A DNA stretch of 64,000 nucleotides from JABFRG01 sp046351415 (GTDB taxonomy: Bacteria > Myxococcota_A > Polyangia > Polyangiales > Polyangiaceae). Position 1 is the stretch's first letter. Each line of letters opens with the position of its first letter. The stretch is taken from assembly GCA_046351415.1 (NCBI GenBank), contig JAXLYO010000015.1, positions 62,001 through 126,000 of the forward strand, written 5' to 3'. Of this stretch, positions 9,236-19,739 are shown piece after piece. A program made the position numbers and the translations under genes. The notes under the pieces were generated by a model that saw nothing but the letters and a program-made list of their open reading frames with translations, searched no databases and had not been told where the DNA came from.

Positions 9236-9236
<1 letters not shown>
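7404..9236 (+). CDS. mutA: Methylmalonyl-CoA mutase, small (non-catalytic) subunit
   Basis: A 610-residue MutA-type subunit. The TIM-barrel part (to about residue 430) has family segments such as DGIVVEPLYT, ATVDQFGTLAKFRAARIAW and RVRDPAGGSFYVEALT. The C-terminal Rossmann-like domain (about 490-610) lacks the cobalamin-binding DxHxxG motif, as expected for the small subunit, which does not bind B12. With MutB it interconverts methylmalonyl-CoA and succinyl-CoA, used in propionate and odd-chain or branched-chain catabolism. ATG 7404 was chosen over a long upstream TTG extension that would run into the divergent trmO-like gene. Its stop overlaps the mutB start by one base (TGATG). Confidence 0.93.
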
Positions 9237-11428
<2,192 letters not shown>

Positions 11429-11433
11429 CGCGC

Positions 11434-12423
11434 ATGCAACTGCCGGACGTTCGCGTTCTCGCGGGTCAGGTCGAGGCTGGCGATCGCGTGCACATCGCGA
11501 AGGCGATCACGCTCGTCGAGTCGACGCTCGACGCGCATCGGGCGCTCGCGAGTGAGCTTCTTCACGAGCTGTTGCCGCGTACGGGCAAATCGAAACGCGT
11601 CGCGATCACGGGGGTTCCTGGCGTTGGCAAGTCGACGTTCATCGATGCACTCGGAATGCATCTCCTGTCCGCGGGGCATCGTGTCGCCGTGCTCGCGGTC
11701 GACCCTTCGTCCGTGCGAACGGGAGGCAGCATTCTCGGCGACCGCACGCGCATGATGAACCTCGCTCGTGACGACCGCGCGTTCATTCGTCCTTCACCCA
11801 CGGCCGGTACCCTGGGGGGCGTTGCACGCGCCACACGCGAATCGATGATCATCATGGAAGCCGCGGGTTTCGACGTCGTGCTCGTCGAGACGGTCGGTGT
11901 CGGGCAATCGGAAGTCACCGTCGCAGGGATGGTCGACTGCTTCCTCTTTTTGACCTTGGCGCGCACGGGCGACGGACTCCAAGGGATCAAAAAGGGAGTG
12001 CTCGAGCTCGCAGACGTGGTTGCGGTCAACAAGGCCGAGGAACCACACGCGGAGATGGCCAAGAGCGCGGCCTTGGAGCTCACGGCCGCGCTCCAGCTCG
12101 TCTACCCACCTTCCGCGATCTGGAAGCCTCCCGTCCTCACGTGCAGTGCTCTCGAACACTCCGGCATCGAGGCCGTTTGGGCCGAGGTGCTTCGGCACGA
12201 GGAGGTCATGCGCAAGGCGGGTCTCTTCGAGCAGCGTCGCAAGGAGCAACAGGTCGAGTGGATGTGGACCATGGTCCACGAGGGACTCCTTGCGCGACTC
12301 CACGCAGACCCCGATGTGCAGAACGAGGTTCGCACGGTGAGCGACGCGGTTTCGAACGGAACGCTTACCGCTTCGGCTGCGGCTTCGCGGATTCTGTCTG
12401 CTTTCGGCGCGAAAAGCGCTTGA
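11434..12423 (+). CDS. meaB: MeaB/ArgK-type GTPase chaperone of methylmalonyl-CoA mutase
   Basis: A 329-residue G3E-type P-loop GTPase. Walker A is GVPGVGKST (about residues 59-67); the AVDPSSVRTGGSILGDRTRM switch region, LVETVGVGQSE (Walker B/switch II) and the NKAE guanine-specificity motif are all present. MeaB guards and reloads adenosylcobalamin on the mutase. It is the third gene of mutA-mutB-meaB. Its last 59 bases overlap, tail to tail, the coding sequence of the secreted protein on the other strand. Confidence 0.95.
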   Translation: MQLPDVRVLAGQVEAGDRVHIAKAITLVESTLDAHRALASELLHELLPRTGKSKRVAITGVPGVGKSTFIDALGMHLLSAGHRVAVLAVDPSSVRTGGSILGDRTRMMNLARDDRAFIRPSPTAGTLGGVARATRESMIIMEAAGFDVVLVETVGVGQSEVTVAGMVDCFLFLTLARTGDGLQGIKKGVLELADVVAVNKAEEPHAEMAKSAALELTAALQLVYPPSAIWKPPVLTCSALEHSGIEAVWAEVLRHEEVMRKAGLFEQRRKEQQVEWMWTMVHEGLLARLHADPDVQNEVRTVSDAVSNGTLTASAAASRILSAFGAKSA

Positions 12424-13141
12424 ACCCCCACACGGCGCCAAGCACGCCGAACATCGTGCCGCCGACACCCAGAGGACCGTGCTCGTTCGCGCTGCCGACT
12501 GCGCACCCTCCCTCTTCGGCTGTCGCTGCGGCGCCTGCATCTGGGTCACGGGTCTCGACGATACCCCCGTCATAGGCCGGCGTTCCGGAACTTCCCGACG
12601 AGCCTCCGTCGGGATAGGGGAAGGTGCCTGCATCGTCGAGCGCGTCCTTCGCAAGTACGATGTCGGCGCATTGATAATAGATGTCGTCGCCGTCGCCGTA
12701 GGGCACCTTGTCGGTCATGACTTGAATGACCTGCAACGTGCAATTCGTGCACTCAACGTTCGGAAGCGTGACTTGTTGCGAGTAGGTCTGCGTGCCGGTC
12801 TTGTCGGCGATGCCGTCCATGAGCACTCCGGGACCACCGGAGACATCGCTGAAGCTCTTCGGGTCCTGGAAGATCGACTGCCCATTCGGGTCGAAGGCAA
12901 TGCGGTAGTGACCAGGGTGTCCGATCGTCTCCTTCCACGTCACCGTGATGGTTGCGCCGGGCTTCAGCTTCGTCACATTGGCTCCGCGAACGTCCAGGGC
13001 GCCCCCTTTGCCGCAAGGCCCCTTCTTGAGGTCCGCATAGCGGGGCGGCGGATAGGTGAGGGAGATGTGCGCGCTCGCGACGCTCGGAAGGAACGACACG
13101 GCGAGCGAGACGAGTGGAACGATCAGCGGTGAGCGGCGCAT
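12365..13141 (-). CDS. Secreted polysaccharide-monooxygenase-like protein with MYXO-CTERM-like tail
   Basis: A 258-residue exported protein. The signal peptide ends in SVASA, leaving His25 as the new N-terminus (HISLTYPPPR), the hallmark of the copper histidine brace of lytic polysaccharide monooxygenases. Downstream are PGHYRIAFDPNG, an ECTNCTLQVIQVM segment and YYQCADIVL; this layout recalls the SCE4755-type monooxygenase-like family of myxobacteria (from memory, not searched). After a Gly/Ser/Asp linker comes GGCAVG, a hydrophobic helix (about 225-242) and FSRRK, resembling a MYXO-CTERM sorting signal. Enzymatic activity is inferred, not shown. The 3' end overlaps meaB antisense. Confidence 0.78.
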   Translation of the reverse strand: MRRSPLIVPLVSLAVSFLPSVASAHISLTYPPPRYADLKKGPCGKGGALDVRGANVTKLKPGATITVTWKETIGHPGHYRIAFDPNGQSIFQDPKSFSDVSGGPGVLMDGIADKTGTQTYSQQVTLPNVECTNCTLQVIQVMTDKVPYGDGDDIYYQCADIVLAKDALDDAGTFPYPDGGSSGSSGTPAYDGGIVETRDPDAGAAATAEEGGCAVGSANEHGPLGVGGTMFGVLGAVWGFKRFSRRKQTESAKPQPKR

Positions 13142-13177
13142 GCGGGAGAGGCTAACACAGGCCCACGATCGGCATCG

Positions 13178-13813
13178 TCAAACTGCGGGAATGGTCATGC
13201 CCTTCTTGACGGCCGGGCGCTGTCCGACGAGCTCGAGCCAGCGGAGGAAGTGTGGCACTTTGGTCAGCGTCTCGGCGAGCGGTTCCTTCAAGAACGTCGT
13301 CGCTGCGTAGGACCATGAATAGGCGGAGATGTCCGCGATCGTGTAGTCGTCACCTGCGAGGTACTTCGTCTCCGCGAGACGGCGGTTCATCACGCCGAGC
13401 AGTCGGTCGGCTTCTTTCGTGTATCGCGCCTCTGCGTGGGGCACCTTCTCCTTCGAGAAGACGGCGAAGTATCCGAGCTGCCCGAGCATCGGTCCTAAAC
13501 CTCCCACCTGCCAGTGGAGCCATTCGAACGTTCGAACGCGTGCCGGACCGGACTTCGGAAGGAACTTGCCGGTCTTCTCTGCGAGATAGGTGAGGATGGC
13601 CCCGCTCTCGAACACCGACAGCGGACCGCCTTCGGCTTCGTCGTCGACGATGCAGGGGATCTTGTTGTTCGGTGAAATCTTCAGGTAGTCGGGCGCGAAC
13701 TGCTCGTCTTTCATGATGTTGATGGGTTTCACCACGTAAGGGAGGCCCACCTCTTCGAGCATGATGGAAGCCTTTCGGCCGTTCGGCGTCGTCCACGAGT
13801 AGAGGGTAATCAT
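13178..13813 (-). CDS. Glutathione S-transferase family protein
   Basis: A 211-residue two-domain GST. The thioredoxin-like N-terminal half has ITLYSWTTPNGRKASIMLEE, NNKIPCIVDD (cis-Pro) and the glutathione-binding FESGAILTYLAEKTG. The C-terminal helical half ends with IADISAYSW. The TPNGRK active-site segment resembles the Nu class (YfcG/YghU-like), which often acts on disulfides or peroxides. ATG 13813 starts directly at the beta strand; a longer in-frame extension upstream carries no GST sequence and would cross the divergent promoter region. Confidence 0.9.
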   Translation of the reverse strand: MITLYSWTTPNGRKASIMLEEVGLPYVVKPINIMKDEQFAPDYLKISPNNKIPCIVDDEAEGGPLSVFESGAILTYLAEKTGKFLPKSGPARVRTFEWLHWQVGGLGPMLGQLGYFAVFSKEKVPHAEARYTKEADRLLGVMNRRLAETKYLAGDDYTIADISAYSWSYAATTFLKEPLAETLTKVPHFLRWLELVGQRPAVKKGMTIPAV

Positions 13814-13851
13814 GACGGGGCAGCTTAACCACGATGCGGAGGCACGCTCGG

Positions 13852-13888
13852 TTGACACGCGAATTTTCTTTGACATTATGATCGTAAT
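13852..13888 (+). promoter_or_regulatory. Promoter with an overlapping near-palindromic operator
   Basis: An AT-rich island in GC-rich surroundings holds TTGACA (13852-13857), a 19-base spacer and TATGAT (13877-13882), a plausible sigma-70-type promoter reading toward the alpha/beta hydrolase at 13906. A 14-base near-palindrome, attatgatcgtaat (13875-13888, one mismatched pair), covers the -10 element and would suit a repressor. The regulator is not encoded next to it. Confidence 0.5.
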
Positions 13889-13905
13889 ATGAAGAGGCAT
13901 ACCTC

Positions 13906-14667
13906 ATGAGTATCGTCCTGCTCCATGGCTCCGCGAATGGGGCCTACTCGTGGGGTTCGGTCCGGCAGGCGCTGGCGTCTCAGCTTCCCTCGGACGAACG
14001 CGTCTTCGCGGTCGACATGCTCGGGTACGGGGCTTCGCCAGCACCCTCGGCGAACTACGACATGGCCGAGGAAGTCGCGCATCTGCACCGGGCGATTGAA
14101 CGACAGAACTTGGGGCCCATCCATCTCGTCGCGCACTCCCTGGGCGTCATGTTTGCGCTTCACCTTCGACTCGCGCTCTCCGAAGCAAAGGGCAGCGGAG
14201 TCGTTCGGATGACACTGTTCGATCCGGTTCTCGTGAGCGTGCTCCGCGAGAAGGAGTCCATGCGCGCCTACGAAGAAATGGAGGCGGTCTACACGAGCGC
14301 CATGGTGGAGGAGAAGGACCCGGCCGTCATCGCGAAGCGCTTCGTCGAGCACTGGGGAGGCCCGGACGCCTGGTCTGGCATCGGCGACAAGGCTCGTCAG
14401 CTCATCCAGACGCTCGTCCCGAAGGTGCAGGCCGAAATCGCGGTTGCGCGTGCCGACACCACACCACTCGCCTCACTGACGCGAAACGCTCCACCCTCAC
14501 GTGTCATCGTGGGTGAGCACACGCGGCTCCCGGTGGTCGAGGGTGCACGGGAGCTCGCCCGGGCTCTCGGCGTGGACGTTTCCATCATTCCCGGAGCCGG
14601 ACACATGCTTCCCCTGACGCATCCCGGCGCGGTGGCGCGATGGGTCGCCTCCGGCTCAGCTGATTGA
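13906..14667 (+). CDS. Alpha/beta-hydrolase fold protein
   Basis: A 253-residue hydrolase. The oxyanion-hole HG is in IVLLHGSANGAYSW; the nucleophile elbow is AHSLG with Ser78 (Ala instead of the first Gly); the catalytic His is in GAGHMLPLTHP near residue 228. These place it among the lactonase, esterase and haloperoxidase-like hydrolases of the family, but the substrate cannot be told. No signal peptide, so cytoplasmic. It is transcribed from an AT-rich promoter with a candidate operator just upstream and is not in an operon with the following GH44 gene. Confidence 0.88.
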   Translation: MSIVLLHGSANGAYSWGSVRQALASQLPSDERVFAVDMLGYGASPAPSANYDMAEEVAHLHRAIERQNLGPIHLVAHSLGVMFALHLRLALSEAKGSGVVRMTLFDPVLVSVLREKESMRAYEEMEAVYTSAMVEEKDPAVIAKRFVEHWGGPDAWSGIGDKARQLIQTLVPKVQAEIAVARADTTPLASLTRNAPPSRVIVGEHTRLPVVEGARELARALGVDVSIIPGAGHMLPLTHPGAVARWVASGSAD

Positions 14668-14727
14668 AATTGCGGAGAAATTCGTAAATCGCCTGGCGTG
14701 AGTAAGGGAATGTGGGATAACTCCCCC

Positions 14728-17526
14728 ATGCGCCACGCCACTCGCACGCGTTCCCTCCTTGCGATGTTCGTCGCATCGCTCACCTTCGGTTCGATCCATT
14801 GCGGGGGCATCGAACTAGGCCCGACGGGAGAGGGGGAGGGGCTCGCGGAGCTCACGACACCTACGGGCGCGAACCTCATCGTGTTGCCGCGGCCACCTGC
14901 GCGCGTGACGAAGGTCTACGCTGACGCATTCGTCGCACCTTTCCAAAACGCGAGTACGGGCGCTACCGTCACGACGAATACGACGACGAAGTACGAAGGT
15001 ACGAACGCGCTCTCGGTCGTTCTGCAAAACGCGGGCTCGACGTTCGGTTCGGCCATCACCTCCTCCGAGCAGCCCTACTCGGCGGCCGCGCATACGGAGT
15101 TGACGTTCTCGTTCAACGCGGGTGCCGTAGTACATGCGGGGATTGCCGACTTGTCGGTCGCGGTGGACGATGACAGCACCGGCACCGCTCTCACGTACGT
15201 GCCGCTGAAGCCGCTTCTCGTGACGTCGGGCAACGTGGCCGCCTCGACTTGGTATCGCGTCACCATTCCGATGACGACGCTCAACCCGAGCAACCTCCCG
15301 TTCCGAAAGTTGCTCATCGCGAATCGCGGTGCGCTGACGAACGTGAACTTCCTCATCGACGACATTCGCTTGACGTGGACGGACGCGGCGCCCACCGAGC
15401 GTACCGTCTATGCCGACACCGTCGGATCCGGCTTCTTGAACGCCGGCTGGTCGATCACGAGGGCGAACGACGTCTATCGAACCACGGGCGCGAATGCGAT
15501 GAAGGCGACGTTCACGGCGGCGTGGGGCGCGCTTGCGTTCGTCTACGATTGGAATGCAGCTGCGATCCCGCTTTCGACCTACACGACCGTGTCGTTCGAC
15601 ATCTCTGCGGGCACGGGCACGCCCCCGGCGGCGATGAACAACATGCGCATCGGGCTCGATTCGGCTCCGACGAAGCTGCTCACCAGCTATGTGCCCGGCG
15701 GCTTCAAGGCCAACACGTGGCATCGCGTCACGATTCCGGTGACGGACCTCGCGACGCAAGCCTACCGGTGGGTGACGTTCAAGAACGAATCGACGAGCCT
15801 CTACTCGTTCTACGTCGACAACGTTCGCTTCCAGACGGACCACGCAGCGCCGCCCTTGCGAACGACGGTCGTCGATCCGAACACGCCAGACACGTTCAAT
15901 GCAGGTGAGGTCGACGTCGTCACGAACGTTCGCACGGGGGAGGAGCGAAAGGCCATTTCGCCATGGATCTACGGCATGAACAGCACGACGGCGACAGGGC
16001 GTCCGGCCGACGTGCTCGCGTGCGCAACGTTCGTGAGGCGGGGCGGCGATCGCTCGAATGCCTACAACTGGGAAACGAACGCCTCCAACGGCTCGCACAA
16101 CAACGGCTACGCGAACGACATGTACCTTGCGACGGGGCTCGCGAACCCGAACGCGCCTGGCGCACTCGATAGCGAGCTGCTCCTTGGCAACCGCGCAGCG
16201 AACCGCGGAACGATGGTCCCCTTCGTACTGAACGGCTATGCCGCCGGCGCTCTCGGTGGAAACATTCCGTTCCTCACCCCGGGTTGGAATCGCGACTACT
16301 GGTTCCGTCGTGTCGATGTCGTGAAGCCGACCGCGCTGACTCTGACGCCAGATCTGAACGACGGCGTCGTCTACACCGATGAGCATCTCTGGTTCCTGAA
16401 GAACCGCGCTGCGGAAGACGTGTTCGCTCCGGGTCCGAAGCAGCTCTTCGTGGGTACCGACAACGAGCCGGACCTCTTCGCAGGAAACTTCCCCATGCTG
16501 CAAACGGGCGGCGGCGGCAACCTTACGATGAGCGGCGTCGTCGTGGGTACGCGTGTCACGGGTGACGAGTTCACTGCGCGCTTCGTTCAATTCGCGAAAC
16601 GCGTGAAGCAGCTTGCGCCTACGGCAGCTATCGTCGGGCCCGACCACTATGCGTTCGACGGATGGACCTCGTGGCACGGCTCGATGATGCCCCGCTACAA
16701 CAACAGCGGTGCCGGTCCGTGGTACATGGACGACTTCCTGAAGACGGTGAAGCTCGAAAGCGAGGCATTCGGTCAGCGCTTGCTCGAGACGTGGGACATG
16801 CACTGGTACCCCCAAACCGAGTTCAACGGCGTCCAGGTCAACCAGCTCGACAACACCTCGCGCACCATGACCGCAGCGGAGATCGACGCCGTGTTGCAGG
16901 GACCGCGCAGCTACTGGGACATGGAGTACGACGAGAACTCCTGGATCACGCGCGACCACCTCCACGCGCCAGCCTATGTCTTGTCACGTCTGCAGGCACG
17001 TCTCGACACCTACTACCCGGGCACCAAGCTCGGCGTGACCGAATACTTCCCCGGCGGCCGCGGCCACGTTTCGAGCGGACTCGCGACCGTCGATACGCTG
17101 GGGGTGTTTGCGCGCATGGGCGTCCACATGGCCGCGATGTGGCCGCATCCCGGCTCGGTCGATTTCGCCTACGGTGGCTTCAAGCTCCTTCGCAATCCCA
17201 CGGGTAGCGCGGGGGCGACGGGCGTTCGCTACGCATCCACGAACGTGAAGGTAGAGCATCCCGAAAAAGCTCCGTCGTCTGTCTTCGCTGCGAGCGACAC
17301 CCCTCAGCTCGTCACGGTCCTCGTCGTCAACAAGACGAATGCCGTCCGCAAATTCGGCATCCGGGCGTTCAACAGCGCGCAGTTGACGAGCGTGAAAGCC
17401 TATCGCATCGACGCTGCGCACACGAATCCGTACCTTGCGTCGACAGAGGCGCTCACGAAGAACAACGCCTATGCGTACTCCGCGCCCGCGATGAGTGCGA
17501 CGATGCTGGTCTTCTCGGCTCCATGA
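14728..17526 (+). CDS. Glycoside hydrolase family 44-like secreted endoglucanase
   Basis: A 932-residue exported enzyme. An N-terminal signal segment ends near SIHCGG, so it may be a lipoprotein with a weak lipobox. Two similar beta-rich modules follow (about residues 55-220 and 225-375), each opening with VYAD and containing a TWYRVTIP or TWHRVTIP strand; they look like carbohydrate-binding or jelly-roll modules. The catalytic part has ISPWIYGMNS and RRGGDRSNAYNWETNASN, typical of GH44. GTDNEP carries the probable acid/base Glu580 and GVTEYFP the probable nucleophile Glu772. GH44 enzymes cut beta-1,4-glucans and xyloglucan. ATG 14728 is preferred over GTG 14698 and ATG 14710 because it begins the signal peptide. 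Confidence 0.88.
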   Translation: MRHATRTRSLLAMFVASLTFGSIHCGGIELGPTGEGEGLAELTTPTGANLIVLPRPPARVTKVYADAFVAPFQNASTGATVTTNTTTKYEGTNALSVVLQNAGSTFGSAITSSEQPYSAAAHTELTFSFNAGAVVHAGIADLSVAVDDDSTGTALTYVPLKPLLVTSGNVAASTWYRVTIPMTTLNPSNLPFRKLLIANRGALTNVNFLIDDIRLTWTDAAPTERTVYADTVGSGFLNAGWSITRANDVYRTTGANAMKATFTAAWGALAFVYDWNAAAIPLSTYTTVSFDISAGTGTPPAAMNNMRIGLDSAPTKLLTSYVPGGFKANTWHRVTIPVTDLATQAYRWVTFKNESTSLYSFYVDNVRFQTDHAAPPLRTTVVDPNTPDTFNAGEVDVVTNVRTGEERKAISPWIYGMNSTTATGRPADVLACATFVRRGGDRSNAYNWETNASNGSHNNGYANDMYLATGLANPNAPGALDSELLLGNRAANRGTMVPFVLNGYAAGALGGNIPFLTPGWNRDYWFRRVDVVKPTALTLTPDLNDGVVYTDEHLWFLKNRAAEDVFAPGPKQLFVGTDNEPDLFAGNFPMLQTGGGGNLTMSGVVVGTRVTGDEFTARFVQFAKRVKQLAPTAAIVGPDHYAFDGWTSWHGSMMPRYNNSGAGPWYMDDFLKTVKLESEAFGQRLLETWDMHWYPQTEFNGVQVNQLDNTSRTMTAAEIDAVLQGPRSYWDMEYDENSWITRDHLHAPAYVLSRLQARLDTYYPGTKLGVTEYFPGGRGHVSSGLATVDTLGVFARMGVHMAAMWPHPGSVDFAYGGFKLLRNPTGSAGATGVRYASTNVKVEHPEKAPSSVFAASDTPQLVTVLVVNKTNAVRKFGIRAFNSAQLTSVKAYRIDAAHTNPYLASTEALTKNNAYAYSAPAMSATMLVFSAP

Positions 17527-18065
17527 TGAAAGGCGAGCTCTTCGCTTCGGCGGCCTTCGTTGGATGGGCATTCGCTTGCACACCGACGGCCCATTCGAAG
17601 AGCGCGACTCCCGAGTCCTCGTCCGCGTCGACGCTCGAGGTTTCACCCGTGCCGACTGCAACATCGAGTCATGCGGACTCTTCGCCGCCGGTTTCCGCTT
17701 CCGCCCTCGCACCTCAGAGCTCCGACGGCGTCGACGGCACTGCCTGCAAGCGCGACCTCGATTGTGCACAGGAGCCGGACCTCCATCCGTGCTGTGGTCC
17801 CGAGGGTAGGACCGTTCCGTCGGAGATGAACTGTGCAGTCAAATCCGTCGACTGCAGACTTCTCCGAACCTGTGTGGGCGGTTCGTGTGTGGGGCCACGA
17901 CGAGCATGCAAGAAGCGCGAAGACTGCCCTCCCCTAGGGTACGTGCATCCTTGTTGCTCGGGGAACGCACCGAAGGAAATGAACTGCGCATTGAAGAAGG
18001 TCAACTGCTCCGGACAAAGAGCCTGCACGGGCGGTTTCTGTTCGCCGCCCAGGCGCGAGCGATGA
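17523..18065 (+). CDS. Cys-rich lipoprotein with two tandem knots
   Basis: A 180-residue probable lipoprotein (signal segment ending WAFAC). After a Ser/Thr/Pro-rich linker, two homologous Cys-rich units follow: about residues 74-125 and 128-175. Both share the pattern C-K-(R/K)-x-x-D-C, then HPCC, EMNCA, a C and a closing GG-S/F-C. Such units are frequent in myxobacterial surface proteins, but their role is unknown. It starts inside the GH44 stop (ATGATGA) and ends inside the MGMT start (ATGA), so it is co-translated with both; a cell-surface partner of GH44 is possible but unproven. Confidence 0.72.
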   Translation: MMKGELFASAAFVGWAFACTPTAHSKSATPESSSASTLEVSPVPTATSSHADSSPPVSASALAPQSSDGVDGTACKRDLDCAQEPDLHPCCGPEGRTVPSEMNCAVKSVDCRLLRTCVGGSCVGPRRACKKREDCPPLGYVHPCCSGNAPKEMNCALKKVNCSGQRACTGGFCSPPRRER

Positions 18066-18604
18066 AGCGAGCGCAGAAAGGTCGAGCGGCGGGGTACGTC
18101 GTCTTCGACACGAGCATCGGACCCTGTGGCATCGTCTGGAGCGAGCGCGGCATCAAGGGGCTGCAGCTGCCCGAATCCACGAAGGATGCCACTCACGAAC
18201 GCGTCCGCGTGCGGTTCTCCGTCGCCGAGGAAGGGCCACTCCCTGCATTCGTGAGACAAGCAGTCACGAGCATCACGAACCTCCTCGAGGGGGCCGCGGT
18301 CGACCTCCGCGACATCGAGCTCGACATGGAGGGCATTCCGCCCTTTCACCAAAAAGTGTACGCGGTCGCGCGAAGCATTGGTCCGGGCAAGACTGCCTCG
18401 TACGGAGAGGTCGCCGCGCGTGCCGGCTCCCCGGGGGCTGCACGCGCCGTGGGGCAGGCCATGGGAAAGAACCCGTTCGCGATCATCGTTCCCTGCCACC
18501 GCGTTCTTGCGAGTGGTGGAAAACTCGGCGGCTTCTCTGCGCCAGGTGGCGCCGACACGAAGCGCCGCATGCTCGCCATCGAGGCTACCAGCGCGGGGGA
18601 GTAA
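18062..18604 (+). CDS. Methylated-DNA--protein-cysteine methyltransferase (MGMT)
   Basis: A 180-residue O6-alkylguanine-DNA alkyltransferase. The suicide active-site motif is IVPCHRVL with acceptor Cys145; the helix-turn-helix region has GKTASYGEVAARAG and the Asn hinge is in GKNPFAIIVP. It repairs O6-methylguanine by transferring the alkyl group to itself. ATG 18062 is chosen because it overlaps the preceding stop (ATGA) and gives family length; a longer frame upstream runs through the Cys-rich gene. Its last 20 bases overlap the convergent REC-EAL gene. Confidence 0.93.
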   Translation: MKRAQKGRAAGYVVFDTSIGPCGIVWSERGIKGLQLPESTKDATHERVRVRFSVAEEGPLPAFVRQAVTSITNLLEGAAVDLRDIELDMEGIPPFHQKVYAVARSIGPGKTASYGEVAARAGSPGAARAVGQAMGKNPFAIIVPCHRVLASGGKLGGFSAPGGADTKRRMLAIEATSAGE

Positions 18605-19739
18605 AGCCTTTGCCCGGCTTGCCGAAGTGGTAGCCCTGGAGCAAGTTGCAGCCGAGGCTGATGAGCGTGTCGCGTTCTTCGGCGCATTCGACGCCTTCGG
18701 CGATGACGCGCAGGCCCATGTCGTGACACATCGTCGTCATCGAGCGAATGAGCTTCTGTTTCACGGAGCTCAAGTGGACTTCGCGTACGATGGACATGTC
18801 GAACTTGACGTATTCCGGTTCGAGTTGGACGAAGCTCGCAAGACCAGAATACCCAGCTCCGAGGTCGTCGATGGCGATGCGATAGCCCATCGTCCGCAGG
18901 TCTTTCACGCGCCGCTGCAGGTCCGAAATGCGATCGAGCGAAGCGCGCTCGGTGATTTCGAGGACGACGCGCGGTGCCATGGATGCGAGCGGCGTTTTCG
19001 GGTCGAGTAAGGATGCGTCGAGAATGTCGCGTGGGTGGAGGTTGACGAAGAGGAGCCACTCGCCGTCGCGATCGCAAGGGGCGGCCGCGCTGTCGCGGAT
19101 GGTGCGTCCCAGGCGGTGCAGTTCGTCGAGGCGTTCGGCCGCATCGAGTACCGCGCCTGGATGTGGGAGCGAGGGCTCGCCGCTACGCATGAGGGCTTCG
19201 TACCCGAAGAGCTTCCCCTCGGGAGCAAGGACGATGGGTTGAAACGCCATCCAGAGAGAGCCGAGCGCGCGTTGGAAGCTGGCCTCGAGACCCAAGCGAC
19301 CAGAATCTTCGCCAGCGGTCGTTCCAAGGAGACGAAGCGCTTCGCGTTTGGTTCCTGCGAGCCGATAGAGCTGCACCGCGCGGTGGATGGCCGCAAGGAG
19401 TTCGTCGATGGCAACGGGCTTGACCAAGTATTTGAACGCACCATATTCGACGGCTTGCGCCGCGGTCGTCACGGTGGGCGCGCCGGTCATGAGCAATACG
19501 GGAAGATCGCGATCGTGTTCGCGTACGGTTCGGAGAAGTTCGATGCCGTCCATCATCTGCATCGAGATGTCGCTCACGATGACGTCGAACGAGTGCTTGG
19601 TGAGCTCCGTGACGGCTTCGGTGCCGGACGAGCAAGCAACGACCTGGTAGCCGGCTTTCGTCAGATGTCGCGCGGTCGCACGAAGGAGCGGGTCGTTGTC
19701 GTCGACAAGCAGCACCTTTCCTTCAGACGGTGATTCCAT
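18585..19739 (-). CDS. Response regulator with EAL (c-di-GMP phosphodiesterase) output
   Basis: A 384-residue cytoplasmic REC-EAL protein. The receiver (residues 8-125) has the acidic pair Asp13-Asp14, phospho-acceptor Asp57 (FDVIVSD) and Lys in FKYLVKP. The EAL domain (about 155-380) keeps the key residues: GYEAL, VNLHP, LEITE, IDDLGAGYSG, VKFD, AEGVE and LLQGYHFG, so it should hydrolyse c-di-GMP to pGpG. It overlaps the upstream hybrid kinase gene by 17 bases, which argues that the kinase controls it. This combination resembles RocR-type regulators. Confidence 0.93.
   Translation of the reverse strand: MESPSEGKVLLVDDNDPLLRATARHLTKAGYQVVACSSGTEAVTELTKHSFDVIVSDISMQMMDGIELLRTVREHDRDLPVLLMTGAPTVTTAAQAVEYGAFKYLVKPVAIDELLAAIHRAVQLYRLAGTKREALRLLGTTAGEDSGRLGLEASFQRALGSLWMAFQPIVLAPEGKLFGYEALMRSGEPSLPHPGAVLDAAERLDELHRLGRTIRDSAAAPCDRDGEWLLFVNLHPRDILDASLLDPKTPLASMAPRVVLEITERASLDRISDLQRRVKDLRTMGYRIAIDDLGAGYSGLASFVQLEPEYVKFDMSIVREVHLSSVKQKLIRSMTTMCHDMGLRVIAEGVECAEERDTLISLGCNLLQGYHFGKPGKGFTPPRW

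Noticed and set aside
14815..16965. A 716-codon open frame antisense to the GH44 gene.
   Set aside because: Basic, low-complexity translation with no motifs, while the plus strand encodes a recognisable enzyme.
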